From: JADZFO01 sp964512635
Lineage (GTDB): Bacteria > 4484-113 > JAFGCY01
Reading direction: 5' to 3'
Assembly: GCA_964512635.1 (NCBI GenBank)
Contig: CAZEJB010000007.1
Location: 1-64,000, forward strand
Length of the DNA: 64,000 bases
Shown piece after piece: positions 1 to 8,227 of the stretch. Every line of letters begins with the position of its first letter. Within the stretch, counting starts at the first letter, position 1. A model generated the notes under the pieces. The model was not told where the DNA came from, made no database searches, and was given only the letters and a program-made list of their open reading frames with translations. The translations under genes were made by a program, and so were the position numbers.

Positions 1-159
1 GCGGTGGCCATCCCGGCCTTCCTGGCCTTCCGCTACTTCCGCAGCCGCCTGATGTCCTGGGAGACGCATCTCTATACGATGGTCGACGACGTCAAGCAGC
101 TCATTGCTAATGGCGCGGCCCCCGCCGCCGCTGCCCCAGAGACGCAGGTGAAACGCTGA
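1..159 (+). CDS. exbB: ExbB/TolQ/MotA-family proton channel, C-terminal fragment
   Basis: Only the last 52 codons are inside the window; the gene begins upstream. The visible part starts at the end of a membrane segment (AVAIPAFLAFRYF), followed by a cytoplasmic tail (RLMSWETHLYTMVDDVKQL) typical of the C-terminus of ExbB/TolQ subunits, and ends in an Ala/Pro-rich tail. ExbB forms the inner-membrane pentamer that, with ExbD, uses proton motive force to drive TonB. The stop codon overlaps the exbD start (ATGA), so the two are translationally coupled. The call rests on this short tail plus the exbD neighbour; TolQ is the alternative. Confidence 0.75.
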   Translation, partial: AVAIPAFLAFRYFRSRLMSWETHLYTMVDDVKQLIANGAAPAAAAPETQVKR

Positions 160-644
160 TGCGCGGCCGTGGCAACTACCTCGGCGCGCCCAGCCAGGGC
201 TTCCCGGTCATCCCGATGATCGACGTCATCTTCAACCTGCTGCTCTTCTTCATGCTGATCAGCCGCAACCTGCCGCCGGCGCTAAGCGTCGCGCTGCCGG
301 AGGCGGATGCCGCCACCCCGACCGATAACCCGCCCAGCATCGCGATCAGCATCAACAGCAACGGCGACATGATGCTGGACGGCGAGCTGACCCAGTGGAC
401 CGAACTGCAGGCCCTGCTGCAGGGCATCGCGGCGGCTCCGGATGGCGCCAGCACCCAGGTGCGGATCGCTGCCGACAAGGACGTGGACTACGACTATGTC
501 GTGCGCGCACTGGATGCTGCAGCCCAGGCCGGCCTGACCCAGGTGGCGCTGGAGACATCCCCCAGCGTGCCCAGTCGGCCAGACGCTGCGGCCGCTTCAA
601 CGCCTGTCGAGACCGATCCCGCTGCCAACCCGCCGGGAGCCTAG
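159..644 (+). CDS. exbD: ExbD/TolR-family biopolymer transport protein
   Basis: 161 aa. A short cytoplasmic N-terminus is followed by the hallmark segment VIPMIDVIFNLLLFFML (about residues 16-34), whose Asp is the proton-carrying residue of ExbD/TolR. A periplasmic domain of about 90 residues with the usual beta-alpha pattern follows (IAISINSNGDMMLDGE; VRIAADKDVDYDYVVRALD), then a low-complexity Ala/Pro tail. It works with ExbB in the inner membrane to energise a TonB or TolA protein. A tonB-type gene lies at 33207, outside this operon. The start overlaps the exbB stop by ATGA. Confidence 0.9.
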   Translation: MRGRGNYLGAPSQGFPVIPMIDVIFNLLLFFMLISRNLPPALSVALPEADAATPTDNPPSIAISINSNGDMMLDGELTQWTELQALLQGIAAAPDGASTQVRIAADKDVDYDYVVRALDAAAQAGLTQVALETSPSVPSRPDAAAASTPVETDPAANPPGA

Positions 645-800
645 CCTCCGGCGACAGCCGGCAGCCCGGCCCGCCATCAGGCGCCTGTTTACCCAAAGGG
701 CCGGCCGGAGCGATTCAAAGGATACACACGCCGTGACTTTCAGGTGGTTTCAAGCCGTGTCCGCCAGCAGCTATCCCCCCGATAGCCCGGTGGTGCGCGC

Positions 801-2612
801 ATGAACTACCGGCCACCGGCCCGCTCGCGCGGCGAAAGCGCGATCTCCAAACGCCGCAACCAGCGCCGTCAGGAACAGGCGCGGCTGGTGGCCATGTTGC
901 TGCTGCTCGGCCTGCTGTTGGCGCTGATCGTCTTCAGCATCCTTGGAATTCGCAGCTGCGCCCAGAGCCGCAAGCTGGCCCGTCCCGAGACGCCGCGGCG
1001 CATCGCCCAGAAGGGTGTCGCGGGCAGCACGCCTGAAGGAGCGGGCGCGGCGCCGAAGGAAACGACGGATGCGCCGGCCGGGGCAACTACGGATAAGCCT
1101 GGCGCTGGCGACAAGGCGGCCAAGGCCAGCTCTCTGAAGCAGCTCAGCAAACGGCGCTACAAGCCCGCGCCCTTCGCCATGATCCATGACGGCAAAACCC
1201 TGTATATGGCTCAGGAGCAGCAGGGCCTGAACCTGTTTGGCGCTCCGCACAAGGAATATCCCGACCTCTATGAGCTGGACAGCCTCAGCGCGGTTCCCTT
1301 GGCCGGTGGCCGCAAGGTCTGGGAAGCGGCCCTGGACGCCAACTTCAGCGAAATGGGCCTCGCCGCGGGGAATGTGATTCTGTTCAACCCTTACGAAGCC
1401 TATGCCCTCAGCAAGGCCGAGCGGCGGCGCAGCGCCGCCAGTGCGGAGCTGCCGGCCAACGTCGGCCTGATGCTGGCGGCCTTCAACAGCACCGACGGCC
1501 ACCTGGCCTGGAGCCAGAATATTCCTGGTGCAATGGATGCCAGCGTTGCCATGGACTCCAAGGCTGTCGTTGTGGCCTACCGCGATTCAACCGCTTCGTC
1601 GGCCCCCACCCTGCTGGGCAATGACACCACCAGTACCAGCGATACTATCGCCCAGCTCGCGAGCCAGCTAAGAATAGCGGCCTTCAACGCCCGCAGTGGC
1701 GATAAGGCCTGGGGCGGCGCGCCGGTGGTCAAAAGCCTGCAGACCGACCAGATCGAGCAGAGCGGCGCCGATTTGAGCCTGCAGCTCAAGAGCTGGGAAG
1801 GCCTGACGGTCTATGTTTGCTACAACATCGCCGGCTTGCTCCAGAGCGGCAGCGGAGATACCATAGCGACATATACTGCGTCAGGGTATATATACGCGAC
1901 AGCATATGATGTGACGGTCAAGACCTTTTACCTCTTGCACGCCGGTGCACGGCCAGGGGTCTTTGACCTGACCGCCATCCCGATCGGCGGCAAGCGCTCG
2001 CCCAAGCCCAGCACGGTGGCAACCTTTGAAAGCGACAGCGAGCACTTCCTGCTGCTGGCCGAGAACGGCTTTGTCGCCGTGGCGCATCAGGTCGCCGTTT
2101 CAGCCGGCCAGAAGGAAAAGGCGCAGGCCAGCAACGACAACCGCCAGCTGACCACCCAGCTTCTGTGCTTCCAGAACGGCCGCGGCAACGCCCTGGTCAG
2201 CCACCGCTTCGCCTCCGGAATGGCGGTGGACATCGCCTCGGTGCCCGGAGTTGCCGGCGAATTCCTGATCGCGCTGTCCGCCAGCCTTGACGAACGCGGC
2301 CAGCCCCGCGGTGCCGGGACGCTGTATCGCGCCCGCAGCCAGGACGGCAGCGTCTGGGAAGTCACAGCGCGCAAGGAACCTGTGGCCTGGCTGATGCCCT
2401 TCAAGGGCGAGTGCCTGCTGCTCTACAAGGGCGGGCAGATCCAGCGCTTTATTCCCGAGAGCAATAAATGCGTCGATCTCGCCCGGGGCAGCTATGACTA
2501 TCTGGAGCCGCTGCCGGGCCGCAGCCGCACGCCGGCGGTACTGAGCAGCTACCCGCTGGGCTACCTGCTGGGCAAGTCGGGCCAGCCCCTGCAGGTGATG
2601 GTGTTTGAATAG
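801..2612 (+). CDS. membrane-anchored PQQ-like beta-propeller protein of unknown function
   Basis: 603 aa. A basic N-terminus (about residues 1-30) precedes one transmembrane helix (about 31-52, LVAMLLLLGLLLALIVFSIL), then a Thr/Ala/Gly/Lys-rich linker (to about 115) and a large extracytoplasmic domain. That domain repeats a pattern seen in PQQ-like propellers: a beta strand with FNSTDGHLAWSQ or FNARSGDKAWGG, then a hydrophobic strand. No catalytic motif is recognised. It follows exbBD by 156 bp with no obvious SD at the ATG. It might belong to the same envelope unit, but the function is unknown. The last codons lie in the 55-bp sequence that is repeated across the scaffold gap. Confidence 0.7.
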   Translation: MNYRPPARSRGESAISKRRNQRRQEQARLVAMLLLLGLLLALIVFSILGIRSCAQSRKLARPETPRRIAQKGVAGSTPEGAGAAPKETTDAPAGATTDKPGAGDKAAKASSLKQLSKRRYKPAPFAMIHDGKTLYMAQEQQGLNLFGAPHKEYPDLYELDSLSAVPLAGGRKVWEAALDANFSEMGLAAGNVILFNPYEAYALSKAERRRSAASAELPANVGLMLAAFNSTDGHLAWSQNIPGAMDASVAMDSKAVVVAYRDSTASSAPTLLGNDTTSTSDTIAQLASQLRIAAFNARSGDKAWGGAPVVKSLQTDQIEQSGADLSLQLKSWEGLTVYVCYNIAGLLQSGSGDTIATYTASGYIYATAYDVTVKTFYLLHAGARPGVFDLTAIPIGGKRSPKPSTVATFESDSEHFLLLAENGFVAVAHQVAVSAGQKEKAQASNDNRQLTTQLLCFQNGRGNALVSHRFASGMAVDIASVPGVAGEFLIALSASLDERGQPRGAGTLYRARSQDGSVWEVTARKEPVAWLMPFKGECLLLYKGGQIQRFIPESNKCVDLARGSYDYLEPLPGRSRTPAVLSSYPLGYLLGKSGQPLQVMVFE

Positions 2613-2816
2613 CGCTTGGAGCTGTTCGCTCAAGGCAATCTAAAAGAGCTTGGATCGCCCGNNNNNNNNNNNNNNNNNNNNNNNNNNNNNNNNNNNNNNN
2701 NNNNNNNNNNNNNNNNNNNNNNNNNNNNNNNNNNNNNNNNNNNNNNNNNNNNNNNNNNNNNGAATAGCGCTTGGAGCTGTTCGCTCAAGGCAATCTAAAA
2801 GAGCTTGGATCGCCCG
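2607..2816. other. scaffold gap (100 N, 2662-2761) flanked by identical 55-bp ends
   Basis: Bases 2607-2661 and 2762-2816 are identical over 55 nt and are separated by exactly 100 N. The first copy contains the stop codon of the preceding gene. Exact 55-nt contig-end overlap is what a de Bruijn assembler with k=55 leaves, so the two contigs probably overlap and no sequence is missing. The window is then about 155 bp too long here. A genuine repeat that broke the assembly is the alternative. Confidence 0.85.
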
Positions 2817-2841
2817 TCTGCCTTCTGCCTTCTGCCTTTAC
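2817..2841. repeat. heptamer array (CTTCTGC units) at the fabF stop codon
   Basis: About three 7-bp units of the type CTTCTGC end one base before the fabF stop codon (2842-2844). The same unit is found after gmd (41417-41460) and upstream of clpX (about 13206-13222). Confidence 0.7.
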
Positions 2842-4113
2842 CTACGCTCTCTTATATATTACGACAGCGTTGTGACCGCCGAAGCCGAAGGTGTTGTTCA
2901 TTGCGTACTCGCCGTCGAAGGGCTGGGCCGTGTTGGGCACATAGTTCAGGTCGCACTCCGGGTCGGGGAACTCCTGGTTAATCGTCGGTGGCAGCTCGTT
3001 GCGCTGGAAGGCCGCTACGCAGGCCACGCTCTCCACCGCCGCGGCGGCGCCCAGCATATGCCCGTGCATCGACTTGGTGCTGGAGACCCGCAGCTTGTAG
3101 GCATGCTCGGCAAAGACGGCCTTGATCGCGTTGGTCTCGGCCACATCGCCCAGCGGGGTGCTGGTGCCATGGGCGTTGATATAGGCAATCTCCTCCGGGC
3201 TGATCCCGGCGTCCTTCAAAGCCTTGCGCATAGCACTGACGGCGCCACGGCCATCCGGTGGCGGGGCCGTGAAGTGGTGCGCGTCGCTCGTCGCGGCATA
3301 GCCCACAACCTCGGCCAGGATCTTCGCGCCACGTGACTGTGCATGCTCCCAGTCTTCCAGCACCAGCACCGCGCTGCCCTCGCCCATAACAAACCCGCTG
3401 CGCTTGGCGTCAAAGGGGCGGCTGCCGCGCTCGGGCGTATCGTTGAAATCGAAAGTTACCGCCTGCATGGTCGAGAAACCGCCGATGCCGATCTCGTTGC
3501 CGGATGCCTCGGTGCCGCCGGCCAGCATCACCTTGGCGCGGCCGCTGCGGATCTCGCGCATCGCCTCGCCAATACCATGGCCGGAAGATGCGCAGGCCGA
3601 GACCACACAGAAGCTCGGCCCCCGTGCGCCGGTCTCGATCGAGACCACGCCCGCCGGCATGTTGCCGATCGAGTTCACTATGAAGAAGGGCGACAGCTTC
3701 ATCGGACCCATCGCGTGCGCGCGGTAGAGCTGCTCATGGAAGGTGTCGAGGCCGCCGATGCCGGAGCAGATGTAAACGCCGGTGTCCTCGGCCAGTTCCT
3801 CGCTGATGCTGAGCCCGGCCTGTTCCAGTGCGCCATGGGTCGCGGTAACGGCATACCGCGTCACCCGCTCAAAGCGCCGGGAGTCCTTCGGGTTCTTGAA
3901 ATAGGGCGAGGCGTCATAGTCCGGCGGGCGCGCCGAGATCTGGCAGGGGAGCGCGCTGGCGTCCCAGGCGCTGATCTTGGTTACCGCGCTGCGCCCGGCG
4001 AAGATGCCGTCGACGAACTTATCGAGGCCCACGCCATAGCCGCTGACTACGCCCATTCCGGTCACCGCCACCCGGCGACTGCCATCTGCCCGCGTTGTAC
4101 CACCGTTGCTCAT
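2842..4113 (-). CDS. fabF: beta-ketoacyl-ACP synthase II (FabF)
   Basis: 423 aa from the chosen ATG at 4113, which has an SD (AGGAG about 7 nt upstream) and begins MSNGGTT before the conserved RRVAVTGMGVVSGYG. A longer frame to 4158 would overlap fabG and has no SD. Thiolase-fold condensing enzyme: nucleophile Cys in VVSACASSGHGIGEA, His in NAHGTSTPLGD, second His in STKSMHGHMLGAA, and the C-terminal NNTFGFGGHNAVV loop. It elongates acyl-ACP with malonyl-ACP in the cytoplasm. Last gene of plsX-fabH-fabD-fabG-fabF; acpP, which usually sits between fabG and fabF, is absent. Confidence 0.95.
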   Translation of the reverse strand: MSNGGTTRADGSRRVAVTGMGVVSGYGVGLDKFVDGIFAGRSAVTKISAWDASALPCQISARPPDYDASPYFKNPKDSRRFERVTRYAVTATHGALEQAGLSISEELAEDTGVYICSGIGGLDTFHEQLYRAHAMGPMKLSPFFIVNSIGNMPAGVVSIETGARGPSFCVVSACASSGHGIGEAMREIRSGRAKVMLAGGTEASGNEIGIGGFSTMQAVTFDFNDTPERGSRPFDAKRSGFVMGEGSAVLVLEDWEHAQSRGAKILAEVVGYAATSDAHHFTAPPPDGRGAVSAMRKALKDAGISPEEIAYINAHGTSTPLGDVAETNAIKAVFAEHAYKLRVSSTKSMHGHMLGAAAAVESVACVAAFQRNELPPTINQEFPDPECDLNYVPNTAQPFDGEYAMNNTFGFGGHNAVVIYKRA

Positions 4114-4129
4114 TGCTGCTCCTGCTCCG

Positions 4130-4900
4130 CTAACACAGATATCCGCCGCCGTTGACATGCAACATCGCGCCGGTGATGTATGACGCCGCCGGGCTGCAGA
4201 GGAAATGCACCACGCTGGCCACTTCCGCCGGATCCCCGAGGCGCTTCAAGGCAATCTGCGACACCCATTGCTGCTTAAGCTCGTCCTTCACATCAGCGGT
4301 CATCGCGGTCTCGATGATCCCGGGGATCACGCAGTTGACCCGGATGTTCTTGCCGCCATATTCCAGCGCGAGGCTGCGGGTCAGACCGACCACGCCGGCC
4401 TTGGCCGCGCTGTAATTTACCTGCCCCGCGCTGCCGGCAAAGGCCGCCACCGAGGCAATATTGACAATGCTCCCGCCCTGCTGGCGCATCAGGCTCAGCG
4501 CCGCCCGGCAACAGAAGAACACGCCGTCCAGATTGACTCTGAGCACATCGTCCCACTGCTCGTCGTTCATCCGCAGCGCGAGTCCATCATTGCGCTTGCC
4601 GGCATTGTTGACCAGAATATCGAGGCGGCCATGCTCGCTGCGGATCTGCTCAAAGGCTGCGTTGATCGCGGCGCTGTCGGCTACATCAAACAGGCACAGC
4701 TCAGCCTGGCCGCCAGCCTGTTGCAGCTCCGAGAGCAGTTCTGCTGCTGCTCCGTCGGCGCTGCGGGCATTAATCAGCACCCGCGCCCCAGCGGCTGCCA
4801 GCTGGCCTGCACAGGCCGCGCCGATTCCGCGGGCCGCGCCGGTGATAAGCGCCACCTTGCCGCTGAGGTCCATCAGCTCTGCCGGGCTCAGCGGGGTCAC
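4130..4900 (-). CDS. fabG: 3-oxoacyl-ACP reductase (FabG)
   Basis: 256 aa short-chain dehydrogenase. N-terminal cofactor motif LITGAARGIGAA, NNAG at about residues 97-100, catalytic Ser in IVNIASVAAFAG, then YSAAKAG carrying Tyr and Lys. It reduces 3-ketoacyl-ACP with NADPH. Starts with GTG overlapping the fabD stop (GTGA); an internal ATG at 4873 (MDLSGKVALITG) is an alternative start with more typical family length. The stop is 16 bp from the fabF start, leaving no room for acpP. Confidence 0.93.
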   Translation of the reverse strand: MTPLSPAELMDLSGKVALITGAARGIGAACAGQLAAAGARVLINARSADGAAAELLSELQQAGGQAELCLFDVADSAAINAAFEQIRSEHGRLDILVNNAGKRNDGLALRMNDEQWDDVLRVNLDGVFFCCRAALSLMRQQGGSIVNIASVAAFAGSAGQVNYSAAKAGVVGLTRSLALEYGGKNIRVNCVIPGIIETAMTADVKDELKQQWVSQIALKRLGDPAEVASVVHFLCSPAASYITGAMLHVNGGGYLC

Positions 4901-5898
4901 TGGCCCTCTCCTTCGGCGCTGGCCGTCGCGAGAAACTCACGTACTTCATCAAGCTGGCTGACCTTGTCCAGGTTCATGCCCCTGACGCCCTCATAGCCGC
5001 CGCCGGCCAGGATTCGCGGCAACAACCCACGCAGCACTTTCCCAGGTCCGAGCTCCAGGATGTGGGTCACGCCCATCGCCGCCATATGCTGAATGCTCTC
5101 CGTCCAGCGTACAGAATTGAAGATCTGCGCGTGCAGCAGCAGCGGGTATTGCGCCGGATCCGCTGGATATGGCTGCGCCGTCAGGTTGGCCAGCACCGGG
5201 GTCTGCACCGGCTGCCAGTCCCAGCCGCTCAGGGTCGGCTTCAGGCCATCCGCGGCGGGAACCATCAGGCTGCAGTGGAAGGGGGCGCTGACGGGCAGCT
5301 CGACCACTCGCTTGGCCCCGGCCTCGGAGTAAAGCGGTGTCGCCTGTCGCACGGCTTCCGCCGCTCCGCTGACCACAATCTGTCCCGGATGGTTGAAATT
5401 GGCTATCTCAAGCGCCAGGTCCAGACGACTCGCGACTTCACGGTTTATCAAGCTGATGGTCGCCGCGTCCAGTTCCAGCACCGCAGCCATCGCCCCTGTC
5501 CCAACCGGCACCGCTTCCTGCATCAGCCGCCCGCGCTCGCGTACCGTGGCCACAGCTTCTTCAAAGGTCAGGGCCCCGGCAGCAACGAGCGCGGTGTATT
5601 CGCCCAGGCTGTGGCCGGCCAGACAAGCGAGTGCCGACCCAGCTCCAGCGCGGATACCAAGCTCGTCGGCCACAGCGCTGTAGACCGCATAGCTCATGGT
5701 CAGAATCGCCGGCTGGGTATTGGCCGTCAGCTTGAGCTCTTCTTCCGGCCCCTCAAAGCAGGTGTTGCTGAGCTTCTCGCCAAGTCGGGAGTCCGCTCGT
5801 TCAAAGACATCACGCGCCGCCGGAAACTGCTCGTACCAGTCGCGGCCCATGCCGACGTACTGGCTGCCCTGCCCGGGGAAGACCAGGGCCAGTCTCAC
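4897..5898 (-). CDS. fabD: malonyl-CoA:ACP transacylase (FabD)
   Basis: 333 aa. N-terminal LVFPGQGSQYVGMG (oxyanion loop), nucleophile Ser97 in AGHSLGEYTAL, catalytic His in SAPFHCSLM, and a ferredoxin-like small subdomain. It transfers malonyl from CoA to ACP. GTG start overlapping the fabH stop by 4 bp, and its own stop overlaps fabG, so fabH-fabD-fabG are tightly coupled. A few extra Ala/Gly residues precede the GHSLGEY motif; otherwise normal length. Confidence 0.95.
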   Translation of the reverse strand: MRLALVFPGQGSQYVGMGRDWYEQFPAARDVFERADSRLGEKLSNTCFEGPEEELKLTANTQPAILTMSYAVYSAVADELGIRAGAGSALACLAGHSLGEYTALVAAGALTFEEAVATVRERGRLMQEAVPVGTGAMAAVLELDAATISLINREVASRLDLALEIANFNHPGQIVVSGAAEAVRQATPLYSEAGAKRVVELPVSAPFHCSLMVPAADGLKPTLSGWDWQPVQTPVLANLTAQPYPADPAQYPLLLHAQIFNSVRWTESIQHMAAMGVTHILELGPGKVLRGLLPRILAGGGYEGVRGMNLDKVSQLDEVREFLATASAEGEGQ

Positions 5899-6992
5899 TG
5901 CCGCACCTCCACTACTTCTCCGTCAGGTATGGCATCACGACTTATATCATTACGTGTTATATCAGCTAGTGCAGGGGCACTCCAGACCAGATAGGCGCTG
6001 CCCCAGGTCAGGCCTGCTCCGAAGGTGAACAGCACCAGCCGCTGCCCCTGTTTCAGCTTGCCGTCGACCCACAGTTCGTCAAGACACAGCGGGATCGTCG
6101 CGCTGGTCGTGTTGCCATAGCGCTGAATGTTGACGTAGAAGCGCTCCTTGGGCAGGCCCATGCGCTCCTGAACGCTGTCGATGATCCGTACATTAGCCTG
6201 ATGCGCGATGAACCAGTCCACGCTGGCCGGCTCGACACCCTGCTTTTCCAGCACACCGACAACGATCTCGTCCATCCGGCGCACCGCGTGCTTATAGACG
6301 TCCTTGCCTTGCATTTTCACGTAGTGGCCATGACGCTGCACGGAGTGGAAGGTCGGCGGGCTCGAGGAGCCGCCGCAGGGCTGAAACAGGATCTCGGCCA
6401 GCGAGCCGTCGGAGCCCAGGTAGAACTCACCCAGGCCATAGCCTTCAGGGTTGGCTTCAGGCGCCACAGCCTCAAGGATCATCGCGGCCGCCGCGTCGCC
6501 GAACAGCACGCAGGTCGAGCGGTCGGTGAAGTCGAGGATGGAAGTCATTTTTTCCGCGCCGACCAGCAGGGCCCGGCGCGCCTGACCCGTGCGCAGCAGC
6601 GCGGTCACAGTCGACAGGCTATAGATGAAGCCGCTGCAGGCAGCGTTGATATCAAAGCTCCAGGCGCGGGTATTGCCCAGCTTGCCCTGCAGCCAGTTGG
6701 CCGTGCTGGGAAAAATCGTGTCGCCGGTCACCGTCGCCACCACGATCAGGTCGAGGTCCTCCGGGCCGACACCGGCCCGCTCCATGGCCTGCCGCGCTGC
6801 CGCCAGGGCCATGTCGCTGACGCTCTCGCCGGGAGCCGCCAGATGGCGCTCCTTGATGCCTGTGCGCTCAGTGATCCACTCGTCGGAGGTATCCAGGAAG
6901 CTCTCGAATTCGTGGTTCAGGAACACGCGCTCCGGGACATAGCGCCCGGTGCTGCGCACCACCACATCCATCGCCTGCCGCTGAGGGCCCAT
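5895..6992 (-). CDS. fabH: beta-ketoacyl-ACP synthase III (FabH)
   Basis: 365 aa. Initiating condensing enzyme: active-site Cys119 in DINAACSGFIYSL, His264 in FIAHQANVRI and Asn in RYGNTTSATIP form the C-H-N triad; the N-terminal SDEWITERTGIKER motif is also present. It condenses acetyl-CoA with malonyl-ACP. The ATG at 6992 has an upstream AAGGACGGAG. About 30 residues (from about APALADITRND) extend beyond the usual C-terminus and overlap the fabD start; the extension has no recognised domain. Confidence 0.95.
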   Translation of the reverse strand: MGPQRQAMDVVVRSTGRYVPERVFLNHEFESFLDTSDEWITERTGIKERHLAAPGESVSDMALAAARQAMERAGVGPEDLDLIVVATVTGDTIFPSTANWLQGKLGNTRAWSFDINAACSGFIYSLSTVTALLRTGQARRALLVGAEKMTSILDFTDRSTCVLFGDAAAAMILEAVAPEANPEGYGLGEFYLGSDGSLAEILFQPCGGSSSPPTFHSVQRHGHYVKMQGKDVYKHAVRRMDEIVVGVLEKQGVEPASVDWFIAHQANVRIIDSVQERMGLPKERFYVNIQRYGNTTSATIPLCLDELWVDGKLKQGQRLVLFTFGAGLTWGSAYLVWSAPALADITRNDISRDAIPDGEVVEVRQ

Positions 6993-7031
6993 TGCTCCGT
7001 CCTTTTGCGGCGACCAGCGCCGATTCAGCTC

Positions 7032-8105
7032 TTACCCGCCGGAGGCGGCGGGTGGTTTATTCAGGTTTCCATGTGATGCCACGTACTGCGCAACCTGACC
7101 CGCGATATCGCTGTTCGCCAGGCGGTAGGCCAGGCCCAGCGCGTTCTTAATCGCCACTGCCGGGCTGCGTCCGTGGCAAATCACAACATTGCCGTTCAGT
7201 CCCAGCAGCGGCGCTCCGCCGAACTGGGTATAGTCCAGGCGCTTGCGCACGCCGTCCCAGACATTGCGCTGCAGCATCTTGGCGGCCAGGCCGGCCAGCA
7301 GGCTGCGCTTCATCTCTTCGCGGATGATGCCCAGCATCAGGTCCGCCGCGCCCTCCGCAAACTTCAGGATCACATTGCCAATGAAGCCATCGCAGACCAT
7401 TACGTCCGCCACGCCTTCAAGCATCGTGTGCCCCTCGATATATCCGATGAAATTCAGGTCCTTGTCGGCGCTGATCAGCTCAAAAGCCTCTTTCAGCACC
7501 GGCGTACCCTTGTAGTCTTCAGTCCCGTTGCTGAGCAGCCCGACCCGCGGGCGCTCGATCTTGCGGATGTTCTTGACATAAAGGTGCGCCAACACAGCGA
7601 ACTGATACAGGTGGCTGGCCCGGCAGTCCACGTTGGACCCGCCGTCGACATAGAACAATTCGCCGCTGCGCGTCGGCATCGGGGTACCTATTGGCGCCCG
7701 CTCGATCCCGGCCACCCGGCCGAGGGTCATCATCGCCGCGATCATTACAAGCCCGGTGGAACCCGGGCTGACCACTGCGGACATCGGAGTCTGCCGCGCG
7801 CGTTCCATCGCCATCCGTACTGAGCTCTGACGATAGTTGCGGTAGGCCTCCATCGGGCTTTCGATGTCTTTGGGCAGTTCATCCGGGGCTTCAAGCAGCT
7901 CTACCGTGATGCCGGCCTTTTCGGCCCGGGGCAGCAGGACCTCATCCATCTGGCCCCGGAGCTCATGGCTGGCCGTGCCAACCAGCACAAGGTCGCAGGG
8001 GCCGGCCGCGCCCTGTTCTACGGCCAAGACAGCGCCGCGCAGCATCTCCGCCGCGCCAAGATCCGCCCCCATAATGTCCAGGATCAGGGTGGGCCGCTGC
8101 GCCAT
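7032..8105 (-). CDS. plsX: phosphate acyltransferase PlsX
   Basis: 357 aa from the ATG at 8105 (MAQRPTLILDIMGADLG). The family marks are the early DxMGxD-like motif, SPGSTGLVMIAAMMTLGRVAGIERAP, FYVDGGSNVDCR and VMVCDGFIGNVILKFAEG. It makes acyl-phosphate from acyl-ACP for membrane phospholipid synthesis. First gene of the fatty-acid operon. A perfect TATAAT (8113-8118) lies 7 nt before the ATG with no SD, so the operon mRNA is probably leaderless. A longer frame to 8156 is less likely because it would cross this -10 box. Confidence 0.93.
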   Translation of the reverse strand: MAQRPTLILDIMGADLGAAEMLRGAVLAVEQGAAGPCDLVLVGTASHELRGQMDEVLLPRAEKAGITVELLEAPDELPKDIESPMEAYRNYRQSSVRMAMERARQTPMSAVVSPGSTGLVMIAAMMTLGRVAGIERAPIGTPMPTRSGELFYVDGGSNVDCRASHLYQFAVLAHLYVKNIRKIERPRVGLLSNGTEDYKGTPVLKEAFELISADKDLNFIGYIEGHTMLEGVADVMVCDGFIGNVILKFAEGAADLMLGIIREEMKRSLLAGLAAKMLQRNVWDGVRKRLDYTQFGGAPLLGLNGNVVICHGRSPAVAIKNALGLAYRLANSDIAGQVAQYVASHGNLNKPPAASGG

Positions 8106-8112
8106 CCCGCTA

Positions 8113-8118
8113 ATTATA
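8113..8118 (-). promoter_or_regulatory. -10 box TATAAT of the plsX operon, leaderless type
   Basis: Perfect TATAAT on the minus strand ending 7 nt before the plsX ATG (8105). Transcription would start at or next to the A of the start codon. Confidence 0.7.
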
Positions 8119-8227
8119 GGTGCAAAGGCCCCTGTATCTGCCTGCCTGCCAGGCAACTATATGCACACCAGCCACCTTTGATACAACAAGCACGGCCGCA
8201 GGGGCGTCTGACATAATCGGATTGCCT

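Noticed and set aside
2607..2816. The two 55-bp copies as a real direct repeat or attachment site
   Set aside because: They sit exactly at the edges of the N run, which points to contig overlap rather than biology.
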